DNA of 50,407 nt, from contig JAISUO010000121.1 of assembly GCA_031272035.1 (NCBI GenBank), positions 1 through 50,407 on the forward strand, given 5' to 3'. The notes below the pieces were generated by a model, which had not been told where the DNA came from, searched no databases, and saw only the letters and a program-made list of their open reading frames with translations. The translations under genes and the position numbers were made by a program. The stretch is from Synergistaceae bacterium. GTDB taxonomy: Bacteria; Synergistota; Synergistia; Synergistales; Aminobacteriaceae. Below, piece by piece: positions 8,509 to 17,956 of this stretch. The first letter of the stretch is position 1; every line of letters starts with the position of its first letter.

Positions 8509-9933
8509 TTAATTACTATTATTAAACTGGATCGAAGTCTGACGGGCTCTCTGCTCCATTTTTTTCATGTCCCGAATTTCCTGCAGGATGAAAACAGCCG
8601 CGACGAGCGCCGCGACAAAATCGGAGATGGGGCCGGCGTACATGATTCCGTCGATGCCGAAATAAATCGGGAAAATGAGAATGAGGGGGATCAGAATGAG
8701 GATTTGACGGGCCAGAGAAATGAAGAGCCCCCGCACCGCGTGTCCGATGGACGTGAAAAAATTGGCCGTCACAGGCTGGATTCCATTGATGAAGGTCATA
8801 AAGAGAAAGATCCGGAAATACCTCTCGACAAACTGATAATACTGCTCGTTCGTTTCCCCGAAGAAATTGATAATCTCTCTTGGAAAAATCTGAAAGATGG
8901 TGAAGGCCACAATGGACAGGCCCGTGGCGATGCTCAGGGTGTAGCGGAACGTTCCCCGCACCCTGGCGTAGTTTCCCGCTCCGTAGTTGAAGCCGATGAT
9001 GGGCTGTCCCCCCTGAGCCAGGCCGATAACCAGCGACATGAAAATCATGTTGACCTTGGTGATGATGCCGGACGCCGCCAGCGGAATGTTCGCGCCGTAG
9101 ACGGAAAAAGCGCCGTAGTGCGTCAGGGCGTTGTTGAGAGTGATCTGCACGCACATGATGGAAAGCTGGTTGAAACACGCCGACACCCCCAGGGCGGAGA
9201 TGGATTTCAGCTCCCTCAGACGGGGAACGAAATATTCTTTTCTCAGGGCGACGCTTTTGAAACGGACGAGGTAGTAATACACCACCATCCCCCAACTCAC
9301 CAGGATGGAAGCGACGGTGGCCCAGGCCGCGCCGGCGATGCCCATGTGGAAGGTGAAGATGAAAAGCGGGTCCAGCGCCACGTTGAGCAGCGCCCCCGCC
9401 AAGTTGCAGCACATGGAGTAACGGGGGCTGCCGTCCGCGCGAATGAGGTGGCTTCCGCAGACGGACATGACCATGAAGGGCGTGCCCAGGGCCACAATAC
9501 CGGTGTAGGTGACGGCATAAGGCATGACATCCGGCGTGGCGCCGAAGGCTCGCAGGACCACCCGGAGAAAAAGAAGCACCACCACCGAGACGGTAATGCC
9601 GAACAGAACGGACCAGGTGATGGCGTTCGCGACGATCCGCCCCGCCTTTTCCCGCTGGCCCCGCCCCAGCGCGAGGTTGAAGTTCGACGCTCCGCCGATG
9701 GCCAGCATCAGCGACATGGACATGCACACCGCCATAAGAGGAAACGCCACGTTTGTGGCCGCGTTGCCCAAAATTCCAACTCCCCGGCCGATGAAGATCT
9801 GGTCGACAATGTTGTAGACCGACCCCACAAGCATGGCTATAGTGCTGGGAATCGCAAAAGACAGCAGCAGCTTTCCGATGTTCTCCGTCGCCAGGGGATG
9901 GGTTTTCGTGTCGAATTTCTGCTCTGTTGGCAT
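8509..9933 (-). CDS. MATE-family multidrug/cation antiporter
   Basis: A 474-residue polytopic membrane protein of the MATE family, which exports organic cations or drugs in exchange for Na+ or H+. The N-terminal half shows the typical IPSTIAMLVGSVYNIVDQIFIG segment, and about twelve hydrophobic helices in two similar halves can be drawn. The substrate cannot be told from sequence. It begins four bases after the ves-like gene, without a recognisable ribosome site, so translation is probably coupled to that gene. Confidence 0.92.
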   Translation of the reverse strand: MPTEQKFDTKTHPLATENIGKLLLSFAIPSTIAMLVGSVYNIVDQIFIGRGVGILGNAATNVAFPLMAVCMSMSLMLAIGGASNFNLALGRGQREKAGRIVANAITWSVLFGITVSVVVLLFLRVVLRAFGATPDVMPYAVTYTGIVALGTPFMVMSVCGSHLIRADGSPRYSMCCNLAGALLNVALDPLFIFTFHMGIAGAAWATVASILVSWGMVVYYYLVRFKSVALRKEYFVPRLRELKSISALGVSACFNQLSIMCVQITLNNALTHYGAFSVYGANIPLAASGIITKVNMIFMSLVIGLAQGGQPIIGFNYGAGNYARVRGTFRYTLSIATGLSIVAFTIFQIFPREIINFFGETNEQYYQFVERYFRIFLFMTFINGIQPVTANFFTSIGHAVRGLFISLARQILILIPLILIFPIYFGIDGIMYAGPISDFVAALVAAVFILQEIRDMKKMEQRARQTSIQFNNSN

Positions 9934-9937
9934 AGTT

Positions 9938-10573
9938 TCAGCGAATGGAGGCGTAAACGCCCAAAACGCGGTCTTCCGAAAGATTCTTCAGGGACAGAGT
10001 AACCACTTCCGGAAAGGGCTCTCTCTGCAGAAACAGGATAAAATCTCCCCGTTCGAGTTTCGTTTGAAAGGTTTCCCTGGTTCCATCCGGTTTTGCTTCG
10101 CGAAGGGCGACCTCTGTTCCCTTTGGCGAAAGACAGTAAAAACCTTCGTAACTTTCGCCGCCGCGCCGCGGAAGGTCAAAAAGAACTCTTTCGGCGTGCC
10201 CCTTCAGCGGCTCTATACACCCCTGGCAGCCCTCCGCCGTCATGAGGTTGAAATCGACGCACTTCCCAAAGGAGGTCGTTTTCCAGTCCCCTTCGAAAGA
10301 GTCCTGCTCAAAGGCATTCAGCGTGATTTCTCGGTGTCCCTCGTGAACGAGTCGGACCTGCCCTTCCAGAATCATGATCAGGCGATGAATCCCCGGCAGA
10401 GAAGTGAAAGTGGATTCCTCCAGGTCTACCCGGGCAGAGCTGAGACGCCATTTGAAGTTGCGCTGTTTGTAATCCGCGTCCGGGGGCCATATGGCAAGCT
10501 GGGTGGTGGTTCCCCCGGACCAGGCGCTTACGCTCTGATCTTCCCTGCGGACCGTCTGAATCTCCGTTTTCAT
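9938..10573 (-). CDS. HutD/Ves-family cupin-like protein
   Basis: A 211-residue protein of the HutD/Ves family (double-stranded beta-helix fold). The signature WSGGTTTQLAIWP near residues 18-30 and the following WRLSSARV segment are characteristic. In E. coli Ves is linked to cold stress, and HutD proteins accompany histidine-utilisation operons; neither function is proven and no hut gene is nearby. It is co-transcribed with the downstream MATE transporter. GGAGG stands about 7 bases upstream of the ATG, itself preceded by a 10-bp tandem repeat. Confidence 0.8.
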   Translation of the reverse strand: MKTEIQTVRREDQSVSAWSGGTTTQLAIWPPDADYKQRNFKWRLSSARVDLEESTFTSLPGIHRLIMILEGQVRLVHEGHREITLNAFEQDSFEGDWKTTSFGKCVDFNLMTAEGCQGCIEPLKGHAERVLFDLPRRGGESYEGFYCLSPKGTEVALREAKPDGTRETFQTKLERGDFILFLQREPFPEVVTLSLKNLSEDRVLGVYASIR

Positions 10574-10588
10574 CGTTTCCGTCCTCCA

Positions 10589-10608
10589 TTGATTTCCCTT
10601 GATTTCCC
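10589..10608. repeat. 10-bp tandem repeat (x2)
   Basis: TTGATTTCCC is repeated exactly, head to tail, just upstream of the ribosome site of the leftward ves-like gene. Confidence 0.9.
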
Positions 10609-10829
10609 ATTTACACGTATTTTTTCCCGCTTTCCGTCCCCAATATTATCATTATCGCTCCGAAATTTTGAGAGACAGCGGACGAAAAAATCGTGAAAAG
10701 AGGCGTTCTGAAAGAGGTATCAGGGATAATACAGCGGAGAGACTTCGAACCGCCGGCGGACCTCGCCGTGGAGCGCGCCGCCGAATATCGGCAGAGCAGT
10801 TTCTCCCGGCGATTCCACCGAGGACCGGA

Positions 10830-11918
10830 CTAAGCCAGTTCAGGGAAAAAGTCGGAAAGGACTTCTTTCACCGTACTCACTTTGTCCACTTTCGTAACAT
10901 TGCTTCCACAGAAGAAAAGCCCTTTTTCCCAGTCGCCGTTGAACGCGTCCACCAGTGCTTTGGCAATGCAGAACGTTTCATTCTCCCTGCGATAACGGCA
11001 GTGAGTGAGGCAGTTGGCGAAACAGGGGCTGCTTGTCACATGACCTTCCAGATACTGAGCGACAAAGGGATTTTTTATGGCTCTGCCCGGAAGCCCCGCC
11101 GGACTTTGAATCAGAACGACGTCTTCTTCTTTCGCATCGACGTAGGCCTGTTTGAAGCGGTCGGAGGCGTCGCCCTCCTCCGTACAGGCGAAGCGGGTCC
11201 CGACCTGAACGCCTTTGGCCCCCATTTCGAAGGCTTTCAGCATGTCCTCGCGGTCCCATATGCCGCCCGCCGCGATCACCGGAATGTCTGACTTCATTTC
11301 GTCCCGTACAAAGGCCACAACACCCGGCAGAGCAACCGGCAGCGACAGAGCGGGATCATACACCTGCTCCATGGTCATGGCGCCCAAATGCCCGCCCGCC
11401 GCTGCGGGTGTCTCCACCACAAAGCCGTCGGGCTGACGGTGGTACTGTTTTTCCCATCGCCGTGTGATCAGGCTGGCCGCCTTGGGGGAACTGACGATGG
11501 GGACCAGCGCCACGTCCGGAAAGTCCTTTGTGTACTCCGGAAGACGCAGGGGAAGCCCCGCTCCTGAAATGATGACGTTTGCGCCCCCTTCGGCCGCGGC
11601 GCGCGTCTCGCGGTCGTAATCCGTCAGCGCCACCATACAGTTCACGGCCAAAATGGCATCCGGCCCCGCGATGGCCCGGGCCTGCCGCACCGTTTCCTTT
11701 ATCACGATCTCGTTGGAGTCGAAATAATTCATTTTTTCCTCCACGTAATAGGAGGAATTATGACTGAGCCCCACACTGGCAATCGTCCCTACCGCTCCGT
11801 ACTTCGCCACGTTTCCCGCAAGCCTCGGTCCGGAAATTCCGACGCCCATACCTCCCTGTATCAGAGGATAACGAGGTTCATGTTTACCCAGCCTTAGAAC
11901 CGGCATATCATTGCGCAC
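10830..11918 (-). CDS. Nitronate monooxygenase / NPD-type flavoprotein
   Basis: A 362-residue TIM-barrel FMN enzyme of the NPD/YrpB family (nitronate monooxygenases and FabK-like enoyl reductases). Visible signatures are PLIQGGMGVGISG near residue 20, VISGAGLP in the centre, IPVIAAGGI followed by GAKGVQVGTRF for the phosphate-binding loops, and a cysteine-rich tail (CFANCLTHC). In anaerobes these proteins are probably NAD(P)H-dependent flavin oxidoreductases rather than oxygenases; the substrate is unknown. The frame opens with GTG at 11918, with AAGGAG 11 bases upstream. An ATG four codons later with GAAAGG upstream is an equally possible start. Confidence 0.88.
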   Translation of the reverse strand: MRNDMPVLRLGKHEPRYPLIQGGMGVGISGPRLAGNVAKYGAVGTIASVGLSHNSSYYVEEKMNYFDSNEIVIKETVRQARAIAGPDAILAVNCMVALTDYDRETRAAAEGGANVIISGAGLPLRLPEYTKDFPDVALVPIVSSPKAASLITRRWEKQYHRQPDGFVVETPAAAGGHLGAMTMEQVYDPALSLPVALPGVVAFVRDEMKSDIPVIAAGGIWDREDMLKAFEMGAKGVQVGTRFACTEEGDASDRFKQAYVDAKEEDVVLIQSPAGLPGRAIKNPFVAQYLEGHVTSSPCFANCLTHCRYRRENETFCIAKALVDAFNGDWEKGLFFCGSNVTKVDKVSTVKEVLSDFFPELA

Positions 11919-11988
11919 CTTTCAAACAACTCCTTATTGTCAATGAAAGACCTTTTGCCGAAAAGCGACAAAGGCCCTTCCCCTTTGC

Positions 11989-12016
11989 AATTTACAGATT
12001 TACGATTCACAGTCAA
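11989..12016 (-). promoter_or_regulatory. Candidate promoter for the NPD-type gene
   Basis: On the minus strand TTGACT (12016-12011) and TAAATT (11994-11989) are spaced by 16 bases, about 70 bases upstream of the start. Confidence 0.45.
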
Positions 12017-12060
12017 CACGAGCCTGTAAATCGCATACAAGGGATATTGTAACAAAGAAT

Positions 12061-12099
12061 TGCCCGATGTCCGTTTTTTTCTGGCAGGGACATCGGGCA
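12061..12099 (-). terminator. Terminator of the hydrogenase operon
   Basis: A perfect 12-bp stem (TGCCCGATGTCC / GGACATCGGGCA) with a 15-base loop lies 27 bases past the hydL stop. The T-run after it on the minus strand is short and interrupted, so release efficiency is uncertain. Confidence 0.7.
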
Positions 12100-12125
12100 G
12101 ATATTATGAAAGAGAAGTCCTGAAG

Positions 12126-13559
12126 CTATTTGAAAACGGACGCGATTTTATTTCCCATACAGTCCAGAAGCTCCACTTCCAGAGGCATTTTTCCCACCGC
12201 GTGAGTCGAGCAGGACAGGCAGGGGTCGTAGCAGCGGATGACGTGTTCCATGCGGTTGAGAGCGCCTTCCGGAACGTTTTTGCCGTCGGTGATGTACTGC
12301 TTCGCCACCTGCTCCACGCCCCGGTTGATAGCCCAGTTATTGTGCCCCGTGGCCACGATCATGTTGGCTTTCGTGACGGCGCCGCGCTCGTCGACTTCGT
12401 AGTGGTGGATGAGAGTGCCCCGGGGCGCCTCTACCACGCCCACTCCTTCGTGGTTCAGCCCGGAAGAGGGCGTACGCAGATCACTGCCCATAATGTCGGG
12501 GTCGTTCAGAAGCACGCCGATGCGCTCCGCTCCGTAGAGGGCCTCGATCAGACGGGCATAATGGTAGTACAGGGTCTTGTGGACGATTCTGCCGTCCCCC
12601 GCCTGCCGGAAAATCTGAAGCTCAGCGTTGGCCAGAGGGGTGGAGATTTTGTCGCAGGCGTTGACCCGTCCCAGAGGTCCCACCCGGTAGCTGCCCTCGG
12701 GGAATCCGATGTCCCTGTAAAAGGGGAATTTCAGGTAGCTCCAGTCCAGAACGTACTCCCCGATCTTTTTGTAGTAGTCCTCGCAGGCGAACTCCTCGAT
12801 GATGCGTCCTTTGGGGCTTACCAGGCGAAGAATCCCATCGTAGAGCTCCAGATCGCCGTCTTTGACCAGCCCCAGATAAGGCGTGCTGAGGGTGGCAAAC
12901 TCCGATGCCACCTTCGCGTTCTCGCTCAGGTATTTTTTGACCAGCTCAATGGCCTGCTGAAGCCCTTTGATGATATCCGGCAGTTCTTTGAGGTAACGAT
13001 CCCGCTCTTCCTGTCTGATCGAGCGGTTGACGCCGCCGGGAATGCTGTGCCAGGGATGAATTTTCTTGTCTCCCAGGGTTTTGATGATCTCCTGTCCGAA
13101 TTTGCGGATTCCAATCCCCAGTTTCGCCAGGTCCGGATAGGAATTGACCACTCCCACGATGTTGCGGGTGGCGGGGTCGGAGTCGAAACCGAACAGCAGG
13201 TCGGGGCTGGAAAGGTGGAAAAAGGACAGCGCGTGGGACTGCACAATCTGCCCCATGTGCATCAAATCGCGCAGTTTGTGGGCTGAAGGAGTGAGTTTCA
13301 CTCCCAGAATGGCGTCGCAGGCCTTCGCTGCCGCAAGGTGGTGACTCACCGGGCAAATTCCGCAGGTTCGGGGCGTGATGACGGGCATCTCGCGAAAATC
13401 CCGTCCCTTCGAAAAGATTTCGAACCCCCGGAACTGCGTGACGTGCATTCGGGCGCTGTCGACGCTGCCGTCGTCCTTCAGCCGCACCGTTATTTTCCCG
13501 TGGCCTTCGATGCGCGTCACGGGATTGACGACAATTGTATTGGTTGCAGTGTTTTCCAT
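12126..13559 (-). CDS. hydL: [NiFe] hydrogenase large subunit HydL
   Basis: A 477-residue catalytic subunit of a cytoplasmic group-3 (HoxH-like) [NiFe] hydrogenase. All four NiFe-ligating cysteines are visible: C66 and C69 in RTCGIC, and C447 and C450 in DPCLSC. The sequence continues 24 residues past H453, the tail that a specific endopeptidase removes after metal insertion, so this is an unprocessed precursor. The subunit oxidises H2 or reduces protons and passes electrons to HydS. It has a good ribosome site (AAGGAGG). It is the last gene of the hydCBASL operon and is followed by a strong hairpin. Confidence 0.95.
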   Translation of the reverse strand: MENTATNTIVVNPVTRIEGHGKITVRLKDDGSVDSARMHVTQFRGFEIFSKGRDFREMPVITPRTCGICPVSHHLAAAKACDAILGVKLTPSAHKLRDLMHMGQIVQSHALSFFHLSSPDLLFGFDSDPATRNIVGVVNSYPDLAKLGIGIRKFGQEIIKTLGDKKIHPWHSIPGGVNRSIRQEERDRYLKELPDIIKGLQQAIELVKKYLSENAKVASEFATLSTPYLGLVKDGDLELYDGILRLVSPKGRIIEEFACEDYYKKIGEYVLDWSYLKFPFYRDIGFPEGSYRVGPLGRVNACDKISTPLANAELQIFRQAGDGRIVHKTLYYHYARLIEALYGAERIGVLLNDPDIMGSDLRTPSSGLNHEGVGVVEAPRGTLIHHYEVDERGAVTKANMIVATGHNNWAINRGVEQVAKQYITDGKNVPEGALNRMEHVIRCYDPCLSCSTHAVGKMPLEVELLDCMGNKIASVFK

Positions 13560-13574
13560 CTCTGTATACCCTCC

Positions 13575-14114
13575 TTAATCGTACCGCATCATCGGAGATG
13601 GGACTTTGGGGATACGCCCTTCCAGGATTTCGTTGAAGACATAGGCTATGGTATCCGCGTCCGGAGGACACCCCGGAACGTACACGTCTACCTTTACAGC
13701 CCGATCCACGGGAATGGCCTCCGGCAGAAGCGCCGGAATGTCCACATGAGGCAGAACGCCCGTGGGGTTCACCGTGGACGCCGTGTCCGTGTAGGCCTCG
13801 CGGAGCATATCCTCTGGTTTGATGAAATTGCGCATGCAGTTGATGCCTCCGAATACGGCGCAATCTCCCCAGGCGATGAGAATCTTGCATTTTTCGCGGA
13901 GGTCTTTGGCGATATGCAGCTCCTCTTCGTTTCCGAGGCCGCCCTCAATCACTCCCACCGTCACCTCGGGAATCACCTTGATGTCGCTGATTGGCGTGGC
14001 CGTGATCTCCACCCTGCTGAAAAGATCCACCAGGCGTTCGTCCATGTCGAGGAAGGACATGTGACATCCGGCGCAGGCTTCCAGCCATACAGATGCTACT
14101 TTCGGCTTCGTCAT
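13575..14114 (-). CDS. hydS: [NiFe] hydrogenase small subunit HydS
   Basis: A 179-residue HoxY/MvhG-type small subunit without signal peptide, so the enzyme is cytoplasmic. Four cysteines for the single proximal [4Fe-4S] cluster are in the expected places: C14 and C17 in CAGC, C85 in WGDCAVFGG, and C149 in VPGCPP. It links the NiFe site of HydL to the iron-sulfur chain of HydA. Its ribosome site GGAGGTG lies inside the last codons of hydA, so translation is tightly coupled. Confidence 0.94.
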   Translation of the reverse strand: MTKPKVASVWLEACAGCHMSFLDMDERLVDLFSRVEITATPISDIKVIPEVTVGVIEGGLGNEEELHIAKDLREKCKILIAWGDCAVFGGINCMRNFIKPEDMLREAYTDTASTVNPTGVLPHVDIPALLPEAIPVDRAVKVDVYVPGCPPDADTIAYVFNEILEGRIPKVPSPMMRYD

Positions 14115-14117
14115 TCG

Positions 14118-16028
14118 TTACACCTCCCTGACCTGTACCTGTTTTGCCAGGTCGGCGGATATTTTAGAGCTGAATACGTTTTCAAAGGGCGCTGCGGAGG
14201 AATCGGTCATTTTAACTCCCGCCTTCTCGCAGATCGTCTGCAAAATTTCAGTGAATCCCTTCTGTCCCGGATCGGGGTCCATGATTTTTGAAAGCGTGCG
14301 GCGTTCTCCCTCCAGAGTGAAGAAATGCCCCTCCCGTTCGAACCAGGCGGGAGCCGGCAGGAGGACGTCGGCCAGGTTGCTGAGAGGCGGCGTCAGGAAG
14401 GGCGTCTGAATGGCGGTGAAACCCGAACGGGACATGGCGTTCAGCGCCTTCGCGCTCTCCGGAACCAGCCCCGTGGAGTACACGTAGAGGAAATCCTGTT
14501 CTTCCTCCAGCCAGCCGCCCTGATCTCCCAGGGCGTTCATCGCCCCGAGGACATTGCTCTCTCCCAGCAGGGGAACGACGCCAATGCCGTCCTCGAAGAA
14601 GGCCCGATGCTCAATGGCGAAATTCAGGACCTTCGTCACGGCCAGGGCGCTGGAAAGCACGGAGGGTCCCAGGATGAAAACGGGCTTCTGAGCGCATCTC
14701 AGCTTCTCCTCCACCTTCGAATCCTGAAGGGTCTGCGCCTCCAGATCGGTGATGCCGGGGAAGGGCGTGGCGTTTTTGCCCACGTGAACGAGCTCCGCTC
14801 CCCTGTGGAGAACGGCGACTCTCACGTAACTGGCCGCGATGGGCAGAATCTTCTGAGGATCGGCCTCGACCAGAATCACCCTGTCGGCTTTCAGAATATT
14901 GTGGGCCGCCGTGAAGGGACGAACTCCCTGTTTCACGAAGGGCTCCACTCCCTCTCGAAATCCCCGCAGGCTGTCGTCGCTGTAAGCGGAGGTACGAATC
15001 CCCGCGGCGTCCCGGAACCCGGCAAAGGCGGCCAGTTCCTCATCTGTGGCGAGAGAGGAGATCAACGCTCCTGTTTTTCCCGATTTTCGGGTTGCCTTCA
15101 GCTTCGATCCCACGAGTTCCAGAGCCTCTTCCCAGGAGGCCTCCCGGAAGGTGGACCCTGTGCGAATCATGGGACGGACCACCCGCGGGCGCTCACTGGA
15201 GTGGGGCAGGGAGAAGCGTCCCTCCGCGCAGAGCTGTCCTCCATCGGGACCCTCCAGGTTCGTTCCCTCCACCCGGACAATGCTGCCCGTGCGAACGTAG
15301 GCTTTTATCGAACAGCCCATGGAGCAGATTGGACATACTGTATCCACAACGGCGTCGCAGTCCTTTCTGCGTCCCCGGTAAACCAGATCCCGCAGGGTGA
15401 TGGTCCCCGTGGGACAGGCCTGGGCGCAGGCGCCGCAGCCCACGCAGGTGTCGCTCTGCCCGATGGTGCTGCCGAAATCGGCCTCAATGGTCATGCTCCA
15501 GCCGCGTTTTTTCATGCCCAGAGTGCAGGCTCCCACCTTTTCCGAGCAGGTGCGCACGCACCGCTGGCACAGAATACAGCGGTTGTGATCCGCCTGTATA
15601 CGGGCATCGGTGGTGTCGTTCTCGAAGGGCGCGTACAGGTAGGGATAACGCACGCTGTCCATGCCGTGCTCAATGGCCAGAGTCTGAAGCTCGCAGTCGC
15701 CGCTCTGGGAGCAGAACATGCAGAAATGGTTGCGCCCGGCGAAAAGCAGCTCCAGCACCTGACGACGGTACGCCACCAGCCTCTCTGTGGCGGTGCTGAT
15801 GCGTAAGCCCTCCTCCGCCGGCGACGTGCAGGCCGTCAGCATACGCCCGCCCCCCTCCGGCTCCACGACGCACATGCGGCATGCTCCGATGCTGGTAAGG
15901 CCCTTCATCCAGCACAGAGTGGGTATGGACGTGATATCGTTCTTTTTCGCGACTTCGAGGATGGTGTCGCCTTTGACACCCACGCATTCCTTTCCGTCGA
16001 TGAACATCTTAATTTTGGTTTCAGACAT
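14118..16028 (-). CDS. hydA: Hydrogenase iron-sulfur subunit HydA (NuoG/HoxU-like)
   Basis: A 636-residue electron-transfer subunit. It carries an N-terminal [2Fe-2S] ferredoxin domain (C39, C50, C53, C67), a His-Cys3 [4Fe-4S] site (H101, C103, C106, C112), two [4Fe-4S] ferredoxin motifs (C151/C154/C157/C161 and C195/C198/C201/C205), and a CPICSMGC motif at 232-239. A roughly 370-residue domain like the molybdopterin-oxidoreductase part of NuoG follows. HoxU of the simple group-3d enzymes has only about 240 residues, so the long form is what sets this operon apart; it corresponds to HydA of the bifurcating [NiFe] enzyme. There is no H-cluster domain, so it is not an [FeFe] hydrogenase despite the name. 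Confidence 0.9.
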   Translation of the reverse strand: MSETKIKMFIDGKECVGVKGDTILEVAKKNDITSIPTLCWMKGLTSIGACRMCVVEPEGGGRMLTACTSPAEEGLRISTATERLVAYRRQVLELLFAGRNHFCMFCSQSGDCELQTLAIEHGMDSVRYPYLYAPFENDTTDARIQADHNRCILCQRCVRTCSEKVGACTLGMKKRGWSMTIEADFGSTIGQSDTCVGCGACAQACPTGTITLRDLVYRGRRKDCDAVVDTVCPICSMGCSIKAYVRTGSIVRVEGTNLEGPDGGQLCAEGRFSLPHSSERPRVVRPMIRTGSTFREASWEEALELVGSKLKATRKSGKTGALISSLATDEELAAFAGFRDAAGIRTSAYSDDSLRGFREGVEPFVKQGVRPFTAAHNILKADRVILVEADPQKILPIAASYVRVAVLHRGAELVHVGKNATPFPGITDLEAQTLQDSKVEEKLRCAQKPVFILGPSVLSSALAVTKVLNFAIEHRAFFEDGIGVVPLLGESNVLGAMNALGDQGGWLEEEQDFLYVYSTGLVPESAKALNAMSRSGFTAIQTPFLTPPLSNLADVLLPAPAWFEREGHFFTLEGERRTLSKIMDPDPGQKGFTEILQTICEKAGVKMTDSSAAPFENVFSSKISADLAKQVQVREV

Positions 16029-16042
16029 GACTCCACCCTCCC

Positions 16043-17833
16043 CTAGCCTTTGGAGATCGCGTTAAACGGGCATTTCGTGAAGCAGGTGCCGCATTTAATG
16101 CATTTTTCGGCGTCGATCGTGTAGCCTTCGGTTCTGCCTCCGGGGATGCACTGAACGGGGCAGTTCTTTGCGCACAGTCCGCACTTTTTGCAGGCGGTCT
16201 GGACGATAGTGTAGGACAGCAGCGCCTGACAGGCTCCGGCCGGGCAGCGGTGCTCTTTGATATGCGCTTCGTACTCATGCCTGAAATAACGCAGCGTGGT
16301 GAGAACCGGGTTGGGAGCGGTCTGTCCCAGTCCGCAAAGGGACATGTTTTTCACCATGTTGCCCAGTTCTTCCAGCAGGTCTATATCCTTCATTTCGCCT
16401 TTTCCGGAACAGATTTTTTCCAGAAGCAGCAGCATCTGTTTCGTTCCCTCGCGGCAGGGCGTGCATTTTCCGCAGGACTCTCTCTGGGTGAACTCCAGGA
16501 AGAAACGGGCGATGTCCACCATGCAGTTATCCTCGTCCATGACGACGAGTCCGCCGGAGCCCATGATGGCTCCCAGGGGAGGCAGAGATTCGTAGGTGAT
16601 CGGCGTGTCGAGCTGATCCTTCGTCAGGCAGCCGCCGCTGGGTCCGCCGATCTGTACGGCCTTGAATTCCCTGTCGTTCAGAATGCCGCCTCCGATGTCG
16701 AAAATGATCTCCCGCAGTTTGATTCCCATGGGAACTTCCACGAGCCCCGTGTGCTTGACCTTGCCCGTGAGAGCGAATACTTTCGTCCCCTTGGATTTTT
16801 CCGTGCCCAGCGAGGCGTACCAGTCTCCGCCCTTGCTCAGGATCTGGGGAACGTTGGCCCATGTCTCGACGTTGTTGATATTGCTGGGTTTTGCCCAGAG
16901 ACCGGACACCGCCGGGAAGGGCGGCCTCGGACGGGGCATTCCCCTCTGACCCTCGATGGAAGCCATCAGCGCCGTTTCCTCGCCGCAGACAAAGGCGCCC
17001 GCGCCTTCCTTTATATGAAGGGTGAAATTGAAACCGGAGTTAAGGATATTTTGTCCCAGCAGGCCATATTCTTCGGCTTTGTTGATGGCCTGGTGCAGAC
17101 GCACAATCGCCAGAGGATACTCCGCCCGGCAGTAGATATAACCCTCGTCCGCACCCATGGCGTAGGCTCCGATTGCCATCCCCTCCAGCACGGCGTGGGG
17201 ATCCCCTTCCAGGATGGAGCGGTCCATGAACGCGCCGGGGTCGCCCTCGTCCGCGTTGCAGATGACGTACTTTTTGGGACCCGGCGAGGCCGCGCAGAAG
17301 CTCCATTTGGTGCCCGTGGGGAATCCCCCGCCTCCACGACCGCGCAGGCCAGACTTTTTGACCTCGTCAATGACCTGCTGGGGGCTCATTTCCCCGAGAG
17401 CTTTGGCCAGACCCACATAACCGTCTCTGGCGATATATTCTTCAATATTTTCAGGATTGATGTAACCACAGTTCTGAAGGGCAATACGATTTTGCTTGCC
17501 ATAAAATGGAATGTCTTTGTAATTTGGAACCGCGGTGGTTTCCTTTCCCTTGTACATCAGGGCATCCACGGGACGTCCCTTCAGGAGATGCTCCTCCACC
17601 AGTTTCGGGACATCGTCTTCCTTCACCTGACAGTAGAATGTTCCTTCAGGATAAACCACCACGACGGGGCCCATTTCGCACATGCCATGGCACCCCGTGG
17701 GAACGACCAGCACCTCGTTCGACAAATGCTGCCGTTCCAGTTCAGTTTTCAGTTTAGCCGTAACGGCTCCCGCGTGGTTGGACGAACACCCCGTCCCGTT
17801 GCAAACCAGTACGTGCGCACGATATATCGGCAT
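16043..17833 (-). CDS. hydB: Hydrogenase diaphorase subunit HydB (NuoF/HoxF-like)
   Basis: A 596-residue flavoprotein that exchanges electrons with NAD(H), and probably ferredoxin. It has a thioredoxin-like [2Fe-2S] domain at the N-terminus (C11, C16, C48, C52), the FMN/NADH-binding NuoF core (GLRGRGGGGFPTGTKW at 162-177 and NADEGDPGAF at 193-202), and the NuoF [4Fe-4S] motif ESCGKCTPCREG. A C-terminal double [4Fe-4S] ferredoxin (CKKCGLCAKNC and CIKCGTCFTKC) is found in HydB/HndC-type bifurcating subunits but not in plain NuoF. The ATG at 17833 is used because GGAGGAGGGG lies 6 bases upstream. Confidence 0.94.
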   Translation of the reverse strand: MPIYRAHVLVCNGTGCSSNHAGAVTAKLKTELERQHLSNEVLVVPTGCHGMCEMGPVVVVYPEGTFYCQVKEDDVPKLVEEHLLKGRPVDALMYKGKETTAVPNYKDIPFYGKQNRIALQNCGYINPENIEEYIARDGYVGLAKALGEMSPQQVIDEVKKSGLRGRGGGGFPTGTKWSFCAASPGPKKYVICNADEGDPGAFMDRSILEGDPHAVLEGMAIGAYAMGADEGYIYCRAEYPLAIVRLHQAINKAEEYGLLGQNILNSGFNFTLHIKEGAGAFVCGEETALMASIEGQRGMPRPRPPFPAVSGLWAKPSNINNVETWANVPQILSKGGDWYASLGTEKSKGTKVFALTGKVKHTGLVEVPMGIKLREIIFDIGGGILNDREFKAVQIGGPSGGCLTKDQLDTPITYESLPPLGAIMGSGGLVVMDEDNCMVDIARFFLEFTQRESCGKCTPCREGTKQMLLLLEKICSGKGEMKDIDLLEELGNMVKNMSLCGLGQTAPNPVLTTLRYFRHEYEAHIKEHRCPAGACQALLSYTIVQTACKKCGLCAKNCPVQCIPGGRTEGYTIDAEKCIKCGTCFTKCPFNAISKG

Positions 17834-17870
17834 CAATTCCCCTCCTCCATCCAACGACCAGATTTCCGAT

Positions 17871-17894
17871 CCCCGCGTCCTCAGGACGCCGGGG
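17871..17894 (-). other. Strong hairpin between hydC and hydB
   Basis: The 123-base gap between hydC and hydB contains GCGTCC-TCA-GGACGC extended by CCCC/GGGG with one bulge. It lacks a T-run, so it looks like an RNA stability or processing element rather than a terminator; this is an inference. Confidence 0.5.
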
Positions 17895-17956
17895 TTGAAC
17901 CCTCAACTTCGTGAAGTTTGTGAAGAATGGAACAAAGTTTTTTCAGAATGCGGTGC

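Noticed and set aside
14118-16028. An [FeFe] hydrogenase in HydA
   Set aside because: The H-cluster cysteine motifs are absent, and separate [NiFe] subunits follow in the operon.
16250-17914. A 554-codon frame opposite hydB
   Set aside because: HydB has intact cofactor motifs; the opposite frame has none.
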